Assembly: GCA_019614645.1 (NCBI GenBank)
Contig: JABWDB010000016.1
Span: 4,712,001 to 4,776,000, forward strand
DNA: 64,000 nucleotides
DNA from: Stratiolaelaps scimitus
Taxonomy: Eukaryota; Arthropoda; Arachnida; Mesostigmata; Laelapidae
Direction: 5' to 3'
The first letter of the stretch is position 1. Each line of letters begins with the position of its first letter. Made by a program: the position numbers and the translations under genes. The notes beneath the pieces were generated by a model that made no database searches, had not been told where the DNA came from, and saw only the letters and a program-made list of their open reading frames with translations. This document shows positions 11,826 through 25,004 of the stretch, piece after piece.

Positions 11826-14800
11826 AGGCGAATCACCATATAAGAGCGAACAGCAGCAACAGCTGATCGAGCAGGGTCTCATTCCGAACCCGCTGTACCA
11901 TTCGCAGCATCCTACGTCTCAGCATCCACCAGGTGGCGATAGACATCACCTGCAGCATTCGTCTCAGCAGCAACAGCAGCAGCAGCAGCACCATCATCAT
12001 CAGCAACAGCAGCAACAGACGCAGGCTTGCGGTCTGGTTATGGCGCGGCCTCTGACCGCGGTCAGCCCTGGCTGCGGGATTGCGCCGTATCCACCATTAA
12101 CAAATGGAAATGCTGCTGGTGGCGGTGGTACCGGCGGGATTAATCGTGTAGATCATACGTTCGGTAGTGGGATGCACGCAGCGAACGGTCACTCGAATAG
12201 CACCAATATCAGCTTGCAGAGTCTAGCTGTTGTCATGGACGATTCGCCGATGAACGCGGCTCGCCGTCTAATCGGTGATCCGGTTGTGATGATTCCTAGC
12301 GCGCAGCAAATTGCCCCAGCTAACAGGGACACACAGCGTGGTGCTAGAGTACAGGAGGTGGTGAAATCGTCGGCAGAGTCCACGCAGGCCTATCCTGCGT
12401 ACAGGGATGATAAACCCCTTGAACTGACAACAACCAGCAATAACAATATGTCTCCTACAGCGGCAGCAGCAGAACCCCAAAATATCAACGGCTCAGCCGT
12501 GCCTATGACGTCTTTACCGATAGCAACACCTATAACGACATCTACATCAGCAGCAGCAGCAGTAACAACGCCACCTACATCGGCCACTGGAACGATAGCA
12601 GTGAGTTCAGAATTACAACAACATGGAGGAGTCGTGCTTGGCCCACGCCAACCGAACGGCCGTCGACTGTCGCTAGCTGAAACCTCTCCGGTCGGTGGCG
12701 GTGGTGTTCGCGGTAGCAGCAACAATGGCAACCTTTCAAACGGTGGACTGTTTACTGTGCCGCTGACCCCACTCGCTGGCCGACCGTCGGTGAAGAGGTG
12801 TGCCAGCGATGATTGGGACGACGACGACGGGAGCAAGGATGACCTGAAACGAACCTTAGCGAAAGATGGCAGGCTACACGAATTACCGGCGGGCACCGGT
12901 CGACCTCCCGAGGCCATTTCCGAAATCGGCATAGAACCGGAGCCGGATCCAGCTCTGGCCGCGATGCCGCCGCAGCCGAAGAAAAGAGGCCGCCGAAAGA
13001 AGAGCGAAATCCTCGCTGCCGAGATGGCCCGACGGGCTGAGTTGGGCCTGATGATAGGGGGGAATCGCGAGCTTCGGGACGCTCGTATGAACGATGTTAT
13101 CGGTGCGGTCATCGAGGATGTGCGTCGACCAGGACGGGAAAAGAAGCCCTATGATCCGTGGGCGAATCGCAAGGCTTCTGGCCGGTCCTTCGTTCAAGAC
13201 GGCCCGTGTTTTGCGCTACTCGACGTGACCTCGAAGAAGTTCCCGAAGTGTAGCGCCTGCAGGGTCAATGACGAGGTGAGCGAGTGTCGCTTTAGTGAGT
13301 TCCGTAAGCTGCGATTCGTAGGCGATCTCGTTCAAGTTGACGGGTTTACAGATTCCGATGACGCGAAAGATTCGGATCGTCGCATTTGGATGACAGCAGA
13401 TCTCAGGCCAAACGTCTCGGATTCACCGCCGACAGGGCCGCCAGGTTCTGATGCTGACCCGGATCAGGAAGAGGGTCACACGCGGCTGCCGACGTGTCAG
13501 CGCGATCCGCCTACACAGGGCGCCGCCGTGAACCGGCTCGATGAGAAGACAGCCGTTATGGTTCTGACCAACGTAGGAGATATCATGTGCGATCTCGTCC
13601 GGGAAGAAGCCAAAGTCAAACATGTAGGTTGAACCGCTGTCATGTTATGTCTGTCAACGCTTCTCTCAACGTTTCAATACACCTACCCAGTAATGGGTGT
13701 AGTCGCCACCAGAGTTAATCGATGTGTATCCTCACTGCTTAAGTAAATGGGTAGGGCTGTACAACAAATGTAGAACTTCCTATAAGAATGACGAGAGCCA
13801 AGTGTTAAATATGTATGTTCACTATATTTGCTTCCCACGTATTCGTTTGTATTTCTAGGACTACATCGACTGGATGCCGTCTGAAACAACTAACGGAGAC
13901 CACGTCACGAAAGTTAAATGGCGGCGCGTCTACGGCGTCAGAGAGATGTGCGACGTCTGTTCAACGACGATCTTCAATCTGCACTGGACGTGTGGGCAGT
14001 GCGGATTCGTCGCCTGCATTGACTGCTTCCGCGCGCGAGCCAAACACGATGAGGCAATGAATCGAGCTCGTATTGCCAGTATACCATCCGAGCAGGCCAG
14101 CGATGCTCCAGGTGTAATCGTACATCAGCTAGGTGGTAACACCGAGCGGGAACATTGGACCACCCGAAGGAGTAAAGAGCAACATCAACTCTACTCAGAT
14201 AAGGTATGAGCAGTAATGATCAATCACGTGGTAATGCACACGACTGCAGCGCGACGTCCCATAGCTAGATACAAGTTTTGAGGGAAAAAAGCTCAAATCA
14301 TCTTCTTCTTCTGCTTTGCCATCGGGCGAACTTTTCTCCAGGATGAATTTCGGTGGCCGTTTTGTGGCAATCCGAAAATACAACGATCGCACTCCCCCCG
14401 AAAATTACTGATGACGCAGATTGTGCCCGGAGACATCCTCGAACGAGTCAACCAGCAGCAGCATGAGGTGAGACGCCGAAGAGGCATTCCCATGCGATGC
14501 GGCTGCGATGGCGGTGGCGAACATCCACAACCGACATCAACGGAGCAGAAGAGCAACGGGGTACCTGCTTCCACGGGAAAAACGGTAGAGGTCGACGCAT
14601 CAAAGCCAGCGCTTACGAAACCCGCTCTTCGATTGGAAGCTAGGACCCGGCTCAAGGTTTGTGCTCGCGGTTAACATAACAGCATATGCTCCTGGAACTG
14701 GTGTTAGAGGCGTATGACTGCCTATATTTGTTAGGCTGTCAACACTGTTAAATAATAAGCTGTTTATCTATCTATCTATTATTGCAGTGTGATATTTTAC

Positions 14801-14899
14801 ACCTTTTACCTATTATTTTTTACGAGAACTCAAGCAATGTATGTTGCAGTTCCGTCAATAAACAGCAGTTTGTATTGTATTGTATTATTATTATTATTA

Positions 14900-14945
<46 letters not shown>

Positions 14946-17900
14946 ATTATTATTATTATTATTATTATGTGTTGGTTTATTTGTTAACTTCTATTCTGCT
15001 CGGCGTCTCCTTTTAACGTTTTTGTTTAGAAGCTGATGGCTCCAGCCGGCAATGGATTGTCTTTTAAGCGATTGCTTTTTCTGGAGATGGAACGTGCGAC
15101 CGGTCGGAAGTCCGGTGCGAATTCATCTTGTGCAAGCGCAATGGCTATTCAGACATCTCTCAGTGCAGTGTCGGCATCTTCCACTACAACTACAGCAGCC
15201 GGTGTAACGCCTAGTGCTCGAGCTTCGGGTCGGGATCTTACTGATCTTCGAGTATTGGCAGATATGGCCACTCAGCGATCGTCTCTGGTACCCGACGTTA
15301 AGGTAATGCACGTGTTACACAATAGAGGGAAGCGAACATAATAGTGTCATTAACCTATCACAACACTCGGTGTAGATTGTCAGTTGATCATATTTGCGAA
15401 GCTTCGCGAGCACAACTTAGTCGATTTCTGCTAGCGTATCTCATCTGTTCTGTTCTTGCCGGTCTCCGCAGGTCGAGTCATTGGGAGCAACAACAAATCA
15501 CAGAGCTACAGGGGACTTCGCAACGACGACGACGACGACCGAGAGCGGCTTCTCGCGCATCCATGAAATTGCAAGCGCGGTCCTTGAAGCTCGACTTCAC
15601 CCTGACCAACGGCGACCTCTATGCCGTTTGCCAGTCTCGGCTAATCGGCTTGAGTCGCTCGCTCCGCGTGTTGGTCAAAAGTCCGAGGGGCGACGTATGT
15701 ACGCTGCGCCTCACGAGTGGCTCTGTAACGGAAAACTATTACTATTGCTTGAAGCGACCCACCCACATAACCTCGAGCTATTTCAAGAACAGTGGAATCG
15801 GGGCCAGCCAGTTGTTGTTGCTCACGTATCCGAAGTACTCGATATGAACCTCTGGCGGCCGGACGCCTTCCTACGGGACTTTGGAGAACAGAAATCGACC
15901 TTGGTCGACTGCAAGACGGGTGCTGATCTTGGCAAGCCGATAGCAATGAAACGCTTCTGGGAGGGTTTTGAGTGCTTCGGCAAACGTATGTGTGATAAGA
16001 ACGGTGACCACATGCTCCTAAAGCTCAAGGACTGGCCACCCGATGAGAATTTCAGCGAAGTGCTTCCGACACGATATGCTGATCTTATGGGTGCCCTCCC
16101 ATTGCCCATGTACACGTTGCGGGAAGGCAGCCTTAACCTGGCTAATCGATTGCCAGACTGCTTTGTACCACCTGACCTCGGACCCAAGATGTATAACGCC
16201 TATGGATCCGCCCTCTTCCCCACAAAAGGTGCCTATATATATATATATATATAATATGTGTACATCTATACTCGAATACAATATTTTAGTAAATCATATT
16301 GGTATATTGGAAACTAACTATCTGCGCTGAAACACTTCAGTGCGCAAACTCCTACGGTTGACAAACTCATATTACGCATTATACCCGTCGTGGTTGTTCA
16401 TGCATTTTCTCTACACTTTCATACTACCTTGCCTGTTTAGGGTGTTAGTGAGCGGTGTTTCGGGAGACTGTTCGGTGTAACATTGTATTTTTCTCTCGTT
16501 GCCGTGCATATCCGCGTGGATGTCCGCTATCCTCATTGACGACGATCAAAGGAACGACAAATCTGCATTTGGACATGAGTGACGCAGCCAACGTCATGGT
16601 GTATGTCGGCATTCCCCGCGACGGGAACTGCCAGCGTCACATCGAGGAGGCGTTACGAGCTGTCGAGGAAGCGGGTTGTGACGCGACTCAGATGAAGCGC
16701 GTCCGGGAAAAGGGTGCGAAGGTGGGAGCGGTTTGGCATATCTTCCACGCGCAGGACGCTGACAAGATTCGGGAACTGCTGAAACAAGTCACGGTAGGTC
16801 ACGACCCGCCCGTAGCCATTGCGCAGCATGGACACATGATATGGAGAACAGTGAAGGGTTAATGCAGCCTGACGAAGCTTGCTTCAGTTCAACTAGTCGC
16901 TTTCACATTCAGAGCAAATTCTGTTACGGATGTCAAGAAATGGCAGTGGCGAATTTGGGTTCAACTGATCCGACTGCTACATATATATATATATATATAT
17001 ATATAATCTCCTCTGCGATTAATTTTATTCCTGGAGATTATCAATATTTATTATTTGTTCGTTGTTGCTTATTCCCGCATGATCGCATTCAACCGAATCC
17101 ATAGGTCGAGCGAGGCCAGCGACTCGAAGCAAACTCCGACCCAATTCACGACCAGTTGTGGTACCTTGATTGCGAGCTACGACGCCGCTTGCTGCTGGAG
17201 AAAGGCGTCCGGGGTTACGCGATCGCCCAGTGTGTAGGGGATGCCGTCTTCATTCCGGCTGGGGCTCCCCACCAGGTGCGCAATCTTCATTCGTGCATCA
17301 AAGTCGCCGAGGATTTCGTCTCTCCAGAAAATCTCGCACACTGCCTCCGTCTGACCAACGAATTCCGGTTCCTCTCCGATACCCATACGAATCACGAGGA
17401 CAAACTGCAGGTTAGTTCACCATTGGGAGTGTCCCTTGGCTGCTCTGCCATCTCTCACCATTGCTCTTGCCTCAGTGAGGGAAATAGCTGCTGTAATTCC
17501 ACTCGTATGGATGGATACAAAGTAAATATCAATTCATTCTGTCGTAATGTCACTATAGAGATGCGTTTAAGCGACCAACGCGATGACCGAATTAGGAGTT
17601 CGACGCCTAAGTACGTGTGAGTCTCCGTAGACAGACAATTCCCTCTTTGATGAATGAGTACTATGTTAGACCTATAGTTTTCGAAATATTGGAGGCACCG
17701 GGGATACAATCAGTAAACTTTTTCAGATATTAGGAGAAAGGTTATCATCGTCCGTTATAGTTGAACCACGTGCAACAAAATTTTTCATGCAATGATTTTG
17801 CTTAGCTAACCAAAGGGGTAACGCAATTTCTATGTTGAGCACGCTTAACATTTGGAGAAGTTTGTACTTCCTTGTTCGAGATATTAAGAATAAGAATATA

Positions 17901-18170
17901 TACAGAGGAAGGTGTTTTTAGATGTATGTCATGTTCAGCTTGTACAAGTTTTGTCCACTTATATGATTTAATTCCCAGCAAGTTTGCACTAGCTTGCTGA
18001 TGAGCTCGTAATTAGCGCTATTTATTCACTTATTAATTTTTGCCCGTGCCGTTGCCTTCTCCCCTGTGTTGACATCTCACTTTCAGATTAAGAATGTTGT
18101 GTATCATGCAGTTAAGGACGCGGTATCGGTTCTCGACGAGGGCGACAGGCCGCATGCCGAGGCCTGCTGA
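11826..18170 (+). CDS. Lysine-specific demethylase 3 (JMJD1/KDM3 family), 5' end unresolved
   Basis: KDM3 enzymes remove mono- and dimethyl groups from histone H3 lysine 9 using Fe(II) and 2-oxoglutarate in the nucleus. Exons are 11826-13623, 13859-14203, 14342-14656, 15030-15302, 15472-16228, 16552-16793, 17105-17410 and 18087-18170, joining in phase for about 1,370 residues. The first exon is disordered, with poly-Gln at 11967-12018, then a region around [18 protein letters not shown]. Exon 2 carries the family zinc finger ([19 protein letters not shown]...[10 protein letters not shown]). Exons 5-8 carry the JmjC domain, with [21 protein letters not shown], the iron ligands in NLHLDMSD, the third histidine in IPAGAPHQV, and [11 protein letters not shown]. 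The C-terminus [13 protein letters not shown] matches vertebrate KDM3. All iron ligands are present, so it is probably active. The human N-terminal third was not found, so upstream exons are missing from this model. Confidence 0.92.
14884..14968. repeat. (TTA)n microsatellite
   Basis: An 85-bp TTA/ATT trinucleotide tract, twice interrupted by TTAATTA, lies in the KDM3 intron between 14656 and 15030. Confidence 0.95.
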
Positions 18171-20696
18171 ATGCTGAGCCATTGACACGGGGTGCCGATA
18201 CGAACAGACAGACAAACAAATTTCTATAAATCCCTAATAATAATTCAGTAGTACATGGTATTCATCATATCCATAGACACGAGTACACACGGCGACACAA
18301 AACAGACTTATACATACATACACACACATACACAGAGATGAATTAAGCGAACATCGAACGGATCCACAAAAAGAGAGAGAGAGAGAGAGAGAGAGTGAGT
18401 GAGAATAGGGGCCAATATGAATTGGAAATAATGAGATGATTTTGGTTTTTTCTTTGGAGACAAAATGTCGAAACACAGCTCCGACACGCACAGTGAAGGT
18501 ACTGTAATTACTGCCGACTCGATTGAGCCCTCATAAATGTGGATAGCGCTCAAACACACATACACAAATATATATATATATATATATATAAAGGCTGTCA
18601 CAAACTGAGAGAAACAGACTTCAAACGAGTCACACAACGAGTATCTGAAGAACGACTCCGACCGATGCAGTAGTAGTGTGGAAAGGTCCCCATAAGACAC
18701 TTGCTGTGGCGGATTTACTGGGCTTTTGTGAATAGAAACGGATCGTCACTGACCTGCTAGAGTGAATTAGACTCGAGGTGAACAAAGTGAATCAGCTTGT
18801 TACTTATTAAAGATAGAAGCTAATTTTCATTTGGTTCTTTTCCATAGTTATCATTATAATGATTATTGCCCATTTATGTATTATACGTGAAAATGTAGTG
18901 ACGATATGAAAGTGCATAGCCACCCCCTGTACATAACATGGCGATATACAGATGTACAGCACCGTAGTAATAATAATAATAATAATAATAGTAATATTAA
19001 TAATAATAGTAATTTTTATTATTATAATGATAATAACAGAAGAGATACCTGTGACGGCCAGTGCGAACGAACGCAATTCACTCGAGAAACGCGTGGGATC
19101 TTGACGATCGCATGGGAGCGAACGAATGACGACCTTTGCGGTGAGATGACCGCAGCCAACAGCAACACACTGAAAAGTTCATAGAAAAAGGCTGTTGATG
19201 GAGGAGACATGCCAGGAAGAATTTCCATAGTTTTTCCTTACAGACCACCAATTAAATTAGTAGCGAACAAAAAAATTAACAGATCGCACAAAAATAGAAA
19301 CTCATCGTGTTAAAGGCGAAAATGGACGCCAAGTTGTACACTACACTGTACCGTAGATGATAGGGTTTCGCTTCAGTGCGATCATTTTCTATTGTTTCAG
19401 TAATTCCAAGCTTGTCGACAACCTTTCACAGACGCTGCTCTTCATTCTGATGACCTCGAATATGATGAGCCAACTTTTGTGGCAAAAACGAATGAGGTTG
19501 TTTAATTATGGAATTGTTTCGTTTTGTATTTTTGGTCGATTAGTCGTCGGTGCTATTTCATTTAGTCGAGATCGAAGTCGCCAAATTGACGAGGAAATCT
19601 TAAAGTATCCCTCTAGCAGTCATTCACTAACTCGGTTTGTTGGACGCTTACTGTCTGACCCCTGACATTATCGTCAGCACGCTGGTGTCACCTTCTCAGA
19701 GGATTGTCCCAATAATTGCAACTCTACCTATCGGCCAGTGATTGACATTAAACGACCACTACTGGCTATTTGGCTGTAAATAGTGGACATTTTATTTGAC
19801 GTGACGTGTACAACCATCATCTTCTGGTTAACAAACAGGCAGCATGGCTAAATGAGAGTGACAATGAGATCGACAGCTATTTATATACACACACACACAC
19901 ACACACAACCCTACACACAGACAAATTGAGAACATCACACGCACAACGATCATGGCATTGTTTGTTTTGATTTTTTTTTATTCATTTTTATCAGTTTTAT
20001 TAGCTCGCTTATACAAAACTATACAATTACTGCCTACCATCGCAGTCCTGTGGCTTGGCCCGGCTGAAAGTCGCTCCCTCTGCGCGCGCCGCCTGTAGCC
20101 CTGGTGAGAACGGCTCTCGGGGGCGAGTGTATCCATCACGAGCGGCCACAAACCGACAGCGAACTTCAGATGCCACCTGACAGGTCTATCGACACAAGGC
20201 TGACTGGTGATTAGACCATAGGATCGACAGATGGGCATAGCTTCCATCGTTCTACCATACACTTATCATCAGAGGTCACGACCCGAAAGAGTCGAAATGC
20301 AGTGTCGCGGCAAAATGCAAATGGCAATGAAATCGAGGCTTTCCACCGAGATCAGTCTGGGCGGCGCTTACAAGCTCGTAGCCAGCATGAACGGTACTGA
20401 GATACGCCGACAAATCACGAACGATCGATGACAGGAGCGATTATGGCAAACAATTCGCAGTGAGTGTCCCTTATCAGGCGTTGGCATTCGCTTTGACGCT
20501 TCACGTTGACGGCCTTCTTCGTCTCTCAGATGATCGACAACCGCGCCAAGCGATTGAAGCAATTCGGCAGCAGATGAACAAGACGAAGAAATGTCACGCC
20601 GCTCTTCATTATAACCACCACCATCATGCAAACCTAGAACTGATAATAATTGTGCTCATGCCTAGAATAATTCATGTTGCTAACGCGATTATGTAT

Positions 20697-20748
<52 letters not shown>

Positions 20749-21834
20749 CTGAGAAATATCAGCTACTGCATTACGTTCTCTTCATCAGCCTCCCCCCCGT
20801 GTTTCCTATACCGGCTGTCAAAATAATCACATTCGATTTGTACGTCCTGATTCTCTCTACGCCCATCTGTCCAATAGTCAAATAGGTACTTAGCTAGATA
20901 GTACAACGTCAGTTATTTTGGCCAATGCAATACAGGCAGTCAATAAGTTCCCGATGGTCGGATGTCCAGTCCCCTAATGATTCTTCTGCTTCGTTATCGA
21001 TTATCTGCAGTCTCGAAATTCTGCTTTACGGAACTCGACCCCTCGCTCTCTCTTTCTCTCTGTCTCTCTATAGACACCTTCGCATTCTGTACTATTGCTA
21101 CAACGTCCATCATAAAGATCGGCAGAGTGTAGCGGTTTAATGATTCGCAGAACTGTCCGACCAATGAATAACGCGATGCGATACATCGGCGCTTGTTGGC
21201 CTTTACATTTCCTATGTAGAGCTATACATGTAAATTCATCCGAATTAGATTTACGCCCCCACGAGGCAAGGCTGAGTCGACAGCGTTTCCTTCTCCGGGT
21301 AACCTTGCTGGGTGAGAGCTGGCTGACCGGAGCCCACAGACATTTTCCACCGATGAAAGCAGAAACGACGATTAACCTGACCCTTTTGCCTGAACACGAC
21401 ATCCCCGTCTTCGAGATTTTCATTCAGCTGATCCGTGTGCACTTCACGCGGGGCAGGCATACTCACACAGGAGCGTACAGTCACACCCTACCACAGCGGA
21501 AGATCCATATATATATATATATATACCGAGTGAACAACAATAATAATAATGATACTAATAATAATAATATAAATATAATATACAGTGCGTGTAAGTTGTT
21601 TAAGTGTAGGTTGCACAGAGGGAAGGGCGAGTATATAGTTGATGTTGAACAGCAGCAGCAGCACCAGCAGGTGACAGTAGCCGAACCACAATGAACAGTG
21701 GAACAAGTTTGACGCGGTGGCCAAATGTGAACGCAAAGTGCAAATCCAGAATAGCCCACGAGTTGCTACAAACCGATCGGGTCCGCCCAAGATGCGTTCA
21801 GACGGCATCCGATTCGCCATCGGCCGAACGTATG

Positions 21835-21872
<38 letters not shown>

Positions 21873-23426
21873 CTGCGTGCTCAGTACGGGATTGTCTACG
21901 AGCTATAAATATATTATTATTAGATACCCTGACCTCCTCTCTCTCTCTCTCAGCCTACAGAGTGCGTACACGCTGAAGCGATTGAATTTATCCTGCTGAC
22001 AATTGATGATAATGATAATATGATGTTAATTATGCTGTATGCGAGAAGAAACTGCAAGAAATGATCAATGCACATAATAGAATACACAGCTGTCTCTGTG
22101 TTGCGTGTGGATGTGTGGGTGTATGTATGATGTAATATCGTGATCGTTCAAGCGATTACCGATGTTTGGCTGTTGCACATTCGACTGATGGATAAAAAGC
22201 GAACGTTTAGAAAGGACTTGGAGCCTGCGGCGCGATATTCTGACAACGTTAACGCTTCCATCACGAACGGGTGGAGGGAAAGATGGTGTGCATAGCGATC
22301 GTCGCGCCAAGTCGAAAACAACCATTAACCAAACGTAATAACAAACATTAGTTAACGAGAATATTACTGATAGAATTAATGATAATGAGAAATCATCACA
22401 CAAATGATAGCAACGCTCCCCTCCCCCATCGCGTTGCTTGCCCAAATCTATATATATATATATATATATATATAATGATAATTATACATACGGAAACGAG
22501 AGAAGTAACAAAGTCCGTGACAATAAGAGAAAATCATTGTCATTTGTCGAAGAATAGTTAATTAGTTATTATTATTATTATTATTTTGGGTAGATCTCTG
22601 ATCCCTCGGTCGTGTACATAGCGGGTGCCTACCTTTATTTAAACGATATCGATATGTCGAGTAGTCTTCACAAGTATGCTGGTGTTAAGAATAAAATATG
22701 AAAAATAAAGCTAAAACATTTATAAAGTAGATTGAAATTTTTTCTCCTAGTTATTCCCTGCCGCTCGGCGGGCGTAGGTTAACGTAAGAATGTTGTAAGT
22801 ATCTAATTGCTGGTTGCATGATTCGTATCGGTTGCACTAAGCACTCCGGCAGCGTGGTGTGTCCATGGTTGGCTTCATAAACCGAACTTAATTCGGCTCC
22901 TATGAATGAATACGCCAATCGGCCCATATGAGTTCACAGAAATAGCGTGAATTAGTTTTTCGTTACTGGGAACTGGATTTAAAAAAAAACCAACAATAGC
23001 ATCGAGGGTCATTTGGGTCTAGTATTTCATTGTAAAATAAAAAAATATATAACACAACAAACTTGGCGTACGTACACTGACAAGGGCAACTACACATGTA
23101 CCAGTAATCAAATTCATATTCGAAATACAAGCGAAGGCTGTCAACATAGTAAACCGTAGTTCTTGGTTCATTTGATTTATTTCTTTGTTTGAGAACACGG
23201 GCATGCACCTAAGGGACCACGTAAAGATTCGGTGAAAGTTTGCCTTCGCAAGTCTTCTGTTGTATACATACACACTTGGGACACTTCATCAAAAAGCCTC
23301 AGCTTTTCATCAAAAACAAAAATAAGAAACAACCCTGGGAAAACAACAAAAGGAGAACAACTTTGAAAAGTGAACACATCCGCGTTCATTCTCAACGTAT
23401 ACAACAAATCCCCTCGTGTGATTTGT
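18171..23426. other. KDM3 3' flank and spacer
   Basis: The KDM3 3' UTR must begin here, but no clear AATAAA is close to the stop. The rest holds (GA)n near 18376-18395, (TA)n near 18569-18590, 20699-20747, 21508-21525, 21838-21866 and 22449-22475, ATT tracts near 18965-19030 and 22567-22585, and a CA tract near 19889. Open frames at 19357-19665 and 21140-21694 have no recognisable domains, and the latter runs into a TA repeat. I call no gene. Confidence 0.45.
20699..20747. repeat. (TA)n microsatellite
   Basis: About 24 uninterrupted AT units. Confidence 0.97.
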
Positions 23427-23600
23427 AATGGAAGTTCTTAGCAGGAAGGATCCTGCACACCAGTCCCCGGTGGTAGACTCGTTCGAGTAAGTCAGCGTCG
23501 GAGAGGGTCGTGGCCACCTGAGCTTGTGAGCAAGGTGAGAAAAGAGGTAGATTGTCTGGAGGTCGGCGTACATCTCTAGCTTGGCCCGCTCCGCACGGGA
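23427..23600 (-). pseudogene. Fragment of a reverse-transcriptase retroelement, C-terminal end
   Basis: On the minus strand this reads AERAKLEMYADLQTIYLFS, then SNESTTGDWCAGSFLLRTS. It matches the C-terminal tail seen better at 34205-34476 (AERAKQRKYAALQATHFFS, TGD, SFLLQRLS). The copy is short, has diverged, and has lost the rest of the element. It appears to belong to the same family as the relics at 33897-34476 and near 37100. Confidence 0.6.
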
Positions 23601-23771
23601 TAATCGCGCAGTTCTTTCTACTTGTGAGTTTTGAGAGGAGGAGGCTTTCAAATTATGCTGTAAACATATTAATCATATCAACAGAACGCTATTTTCATTG
23701 AGCAATTATTTATAATTACATTTCAATAGTACAACATATAGAACGTTCTTTATTTTGCATTATTATGCGTA

Positions 23772-23868
23772 CAGGTATATGCCGCATCGCCAGGCTTAAA
23801 CCAACGACGCCTGGCTTTTTTAAGTTAGAGCCTCAGCCGTCCAAGCCACCACATGGTGGACATGATGG
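23772..23868 (-). mobile_element. tRNA-derived SINE-like repeat
   Basis: On the minus strand a box-A-like segment (GTGGCTTGGACGGCTGAGG) is followed about 30 bases later by a degenerate box-B-like GGTTTAAGCC. The same layout and similar bases occur at 38455-38540, where box B is the intact GGTTCGAGTCC. Two related copies suggest a SINE family made from a tRNA rather than a working tRNA gene, since no full cloverleaf can be folded. Confidence 0.55.
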
Positions 23869-24059
23869 ACAACGGCACACTAAATAATGAGCAATATATC
23901 TATATATATCCACGATAGTCGCAGAATAGAGCGATCTCGCGCGCCGTAATTCTATTTACTGATCTCTTTGAAATGTATGTAGCGAGGCCCAGAATAATCG
24001 ATATATTCCCGCATGATCACCGATTCGGCCAACTTTACCAAGCAATCCCACAAAGAATA

Positions 24060-25004
24060 TCCATCTCAAGCAGTTAGCCACAACTACAGCGTCTCGTACA
24101 ATGGCCAATCTCTGTGCGCTGCGCGGCCATTGCAAAAAAATACGATCGCTTCAAGCAGACGATCGCGCTCTCAACGCCTCGCCTAATCGGTCCGAGATTG
24201 GCTCCTGCCCTCTCGTCTCGTAAGCGCCATTTTTGTTTTTCTAACGCGGCGCCGAGCGAGGGCAGGCCGCCGCTAAAATCGACGGATATCGAGCTCGGGG
24301 GCGACAACTGCCCACTCTGGCGGCGCTTACATCGCCGGACTAGCGCGACAAAAAGCAGCGAACGCCGAGTAAACCAACGGAGTGTTTCGTATTCCTGCTA
24401 CTAGTAAACGTCGCTCGAGGCGCTGGTCTAGAGATTATAATTATCTATCTATTTATTTATTGCGTTTTCTGCTTAGCCGCCGCGGCTTGCCATCGCGGCT
24501 GCTGCTGCTGCTACTTCAACAACGACTGGAACGGCCGCCGCGACTGCAGCCACCGCCAATTTCCGATCGGCTGGGCAACTCGCCAGTTCGTAACCGCGCT
24601 CGTCTGGTGGACCTCGCTAGCTGATCTGCGAGCTGTGTTCACCGGCGGGGCGGCGCCACCAGCGTTTGTTTGGGAGTGTTAGCCAGCGTTAAGATTTTGC
24701 CACTTATTATTATTGCTTGGTCCTCGTGTTGTATGTCCATCGGCCGTTCGTCGATCGGTGCGTTTTTCGGTGCTGCTGGTGGCTGCTATTATTTCTTCAA
24801 TCAGAACGCTGTGCTCGGCTCATCGTTACCGCTGCTACTTGTGACGGCGGCCGGGACCAGGTATTTCACCGTACGGCAGTGACTCGGAAAGCAGTTCTGT
24901 GTATCGTGGTCGTGAAGAATCCTTCGTGCTCAGCCCCACGCAAGCCAGTCGAGGGAGTCGCACACGTCGCTGATTTGTAGTAGCAACAATAAAAGCAGCG
25001 CGCA
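24060..25004 (+). promoter_or_regulatory. CpG-rich promoter and 5' UTR of transformer-2
   Basis: A GC- and CpG-rich stretch just before the transformer-2 start codon, clearly unlike the AT-rich spacer on its left. It includes an AAAATGGCG core (reverse complement at about 24227-24235), a motif common in housekeeping promoters. The exact transcription start cannot be read from the sequence. Confidence 0.55.

Noticed and set aside
12390..13112. Minus-strand open frame of 240 codons
   Set aside because: It lies fully antisense to the first KDM3 exon and its residues reflect the reversed codons of that exon; no domain is present.
21140..21694. 184-codon plus-strand frame
   Set aside because: It has no recognisable domain, reads through a TA repeat and an AAT tract, and has an equally long frame on the other strand.
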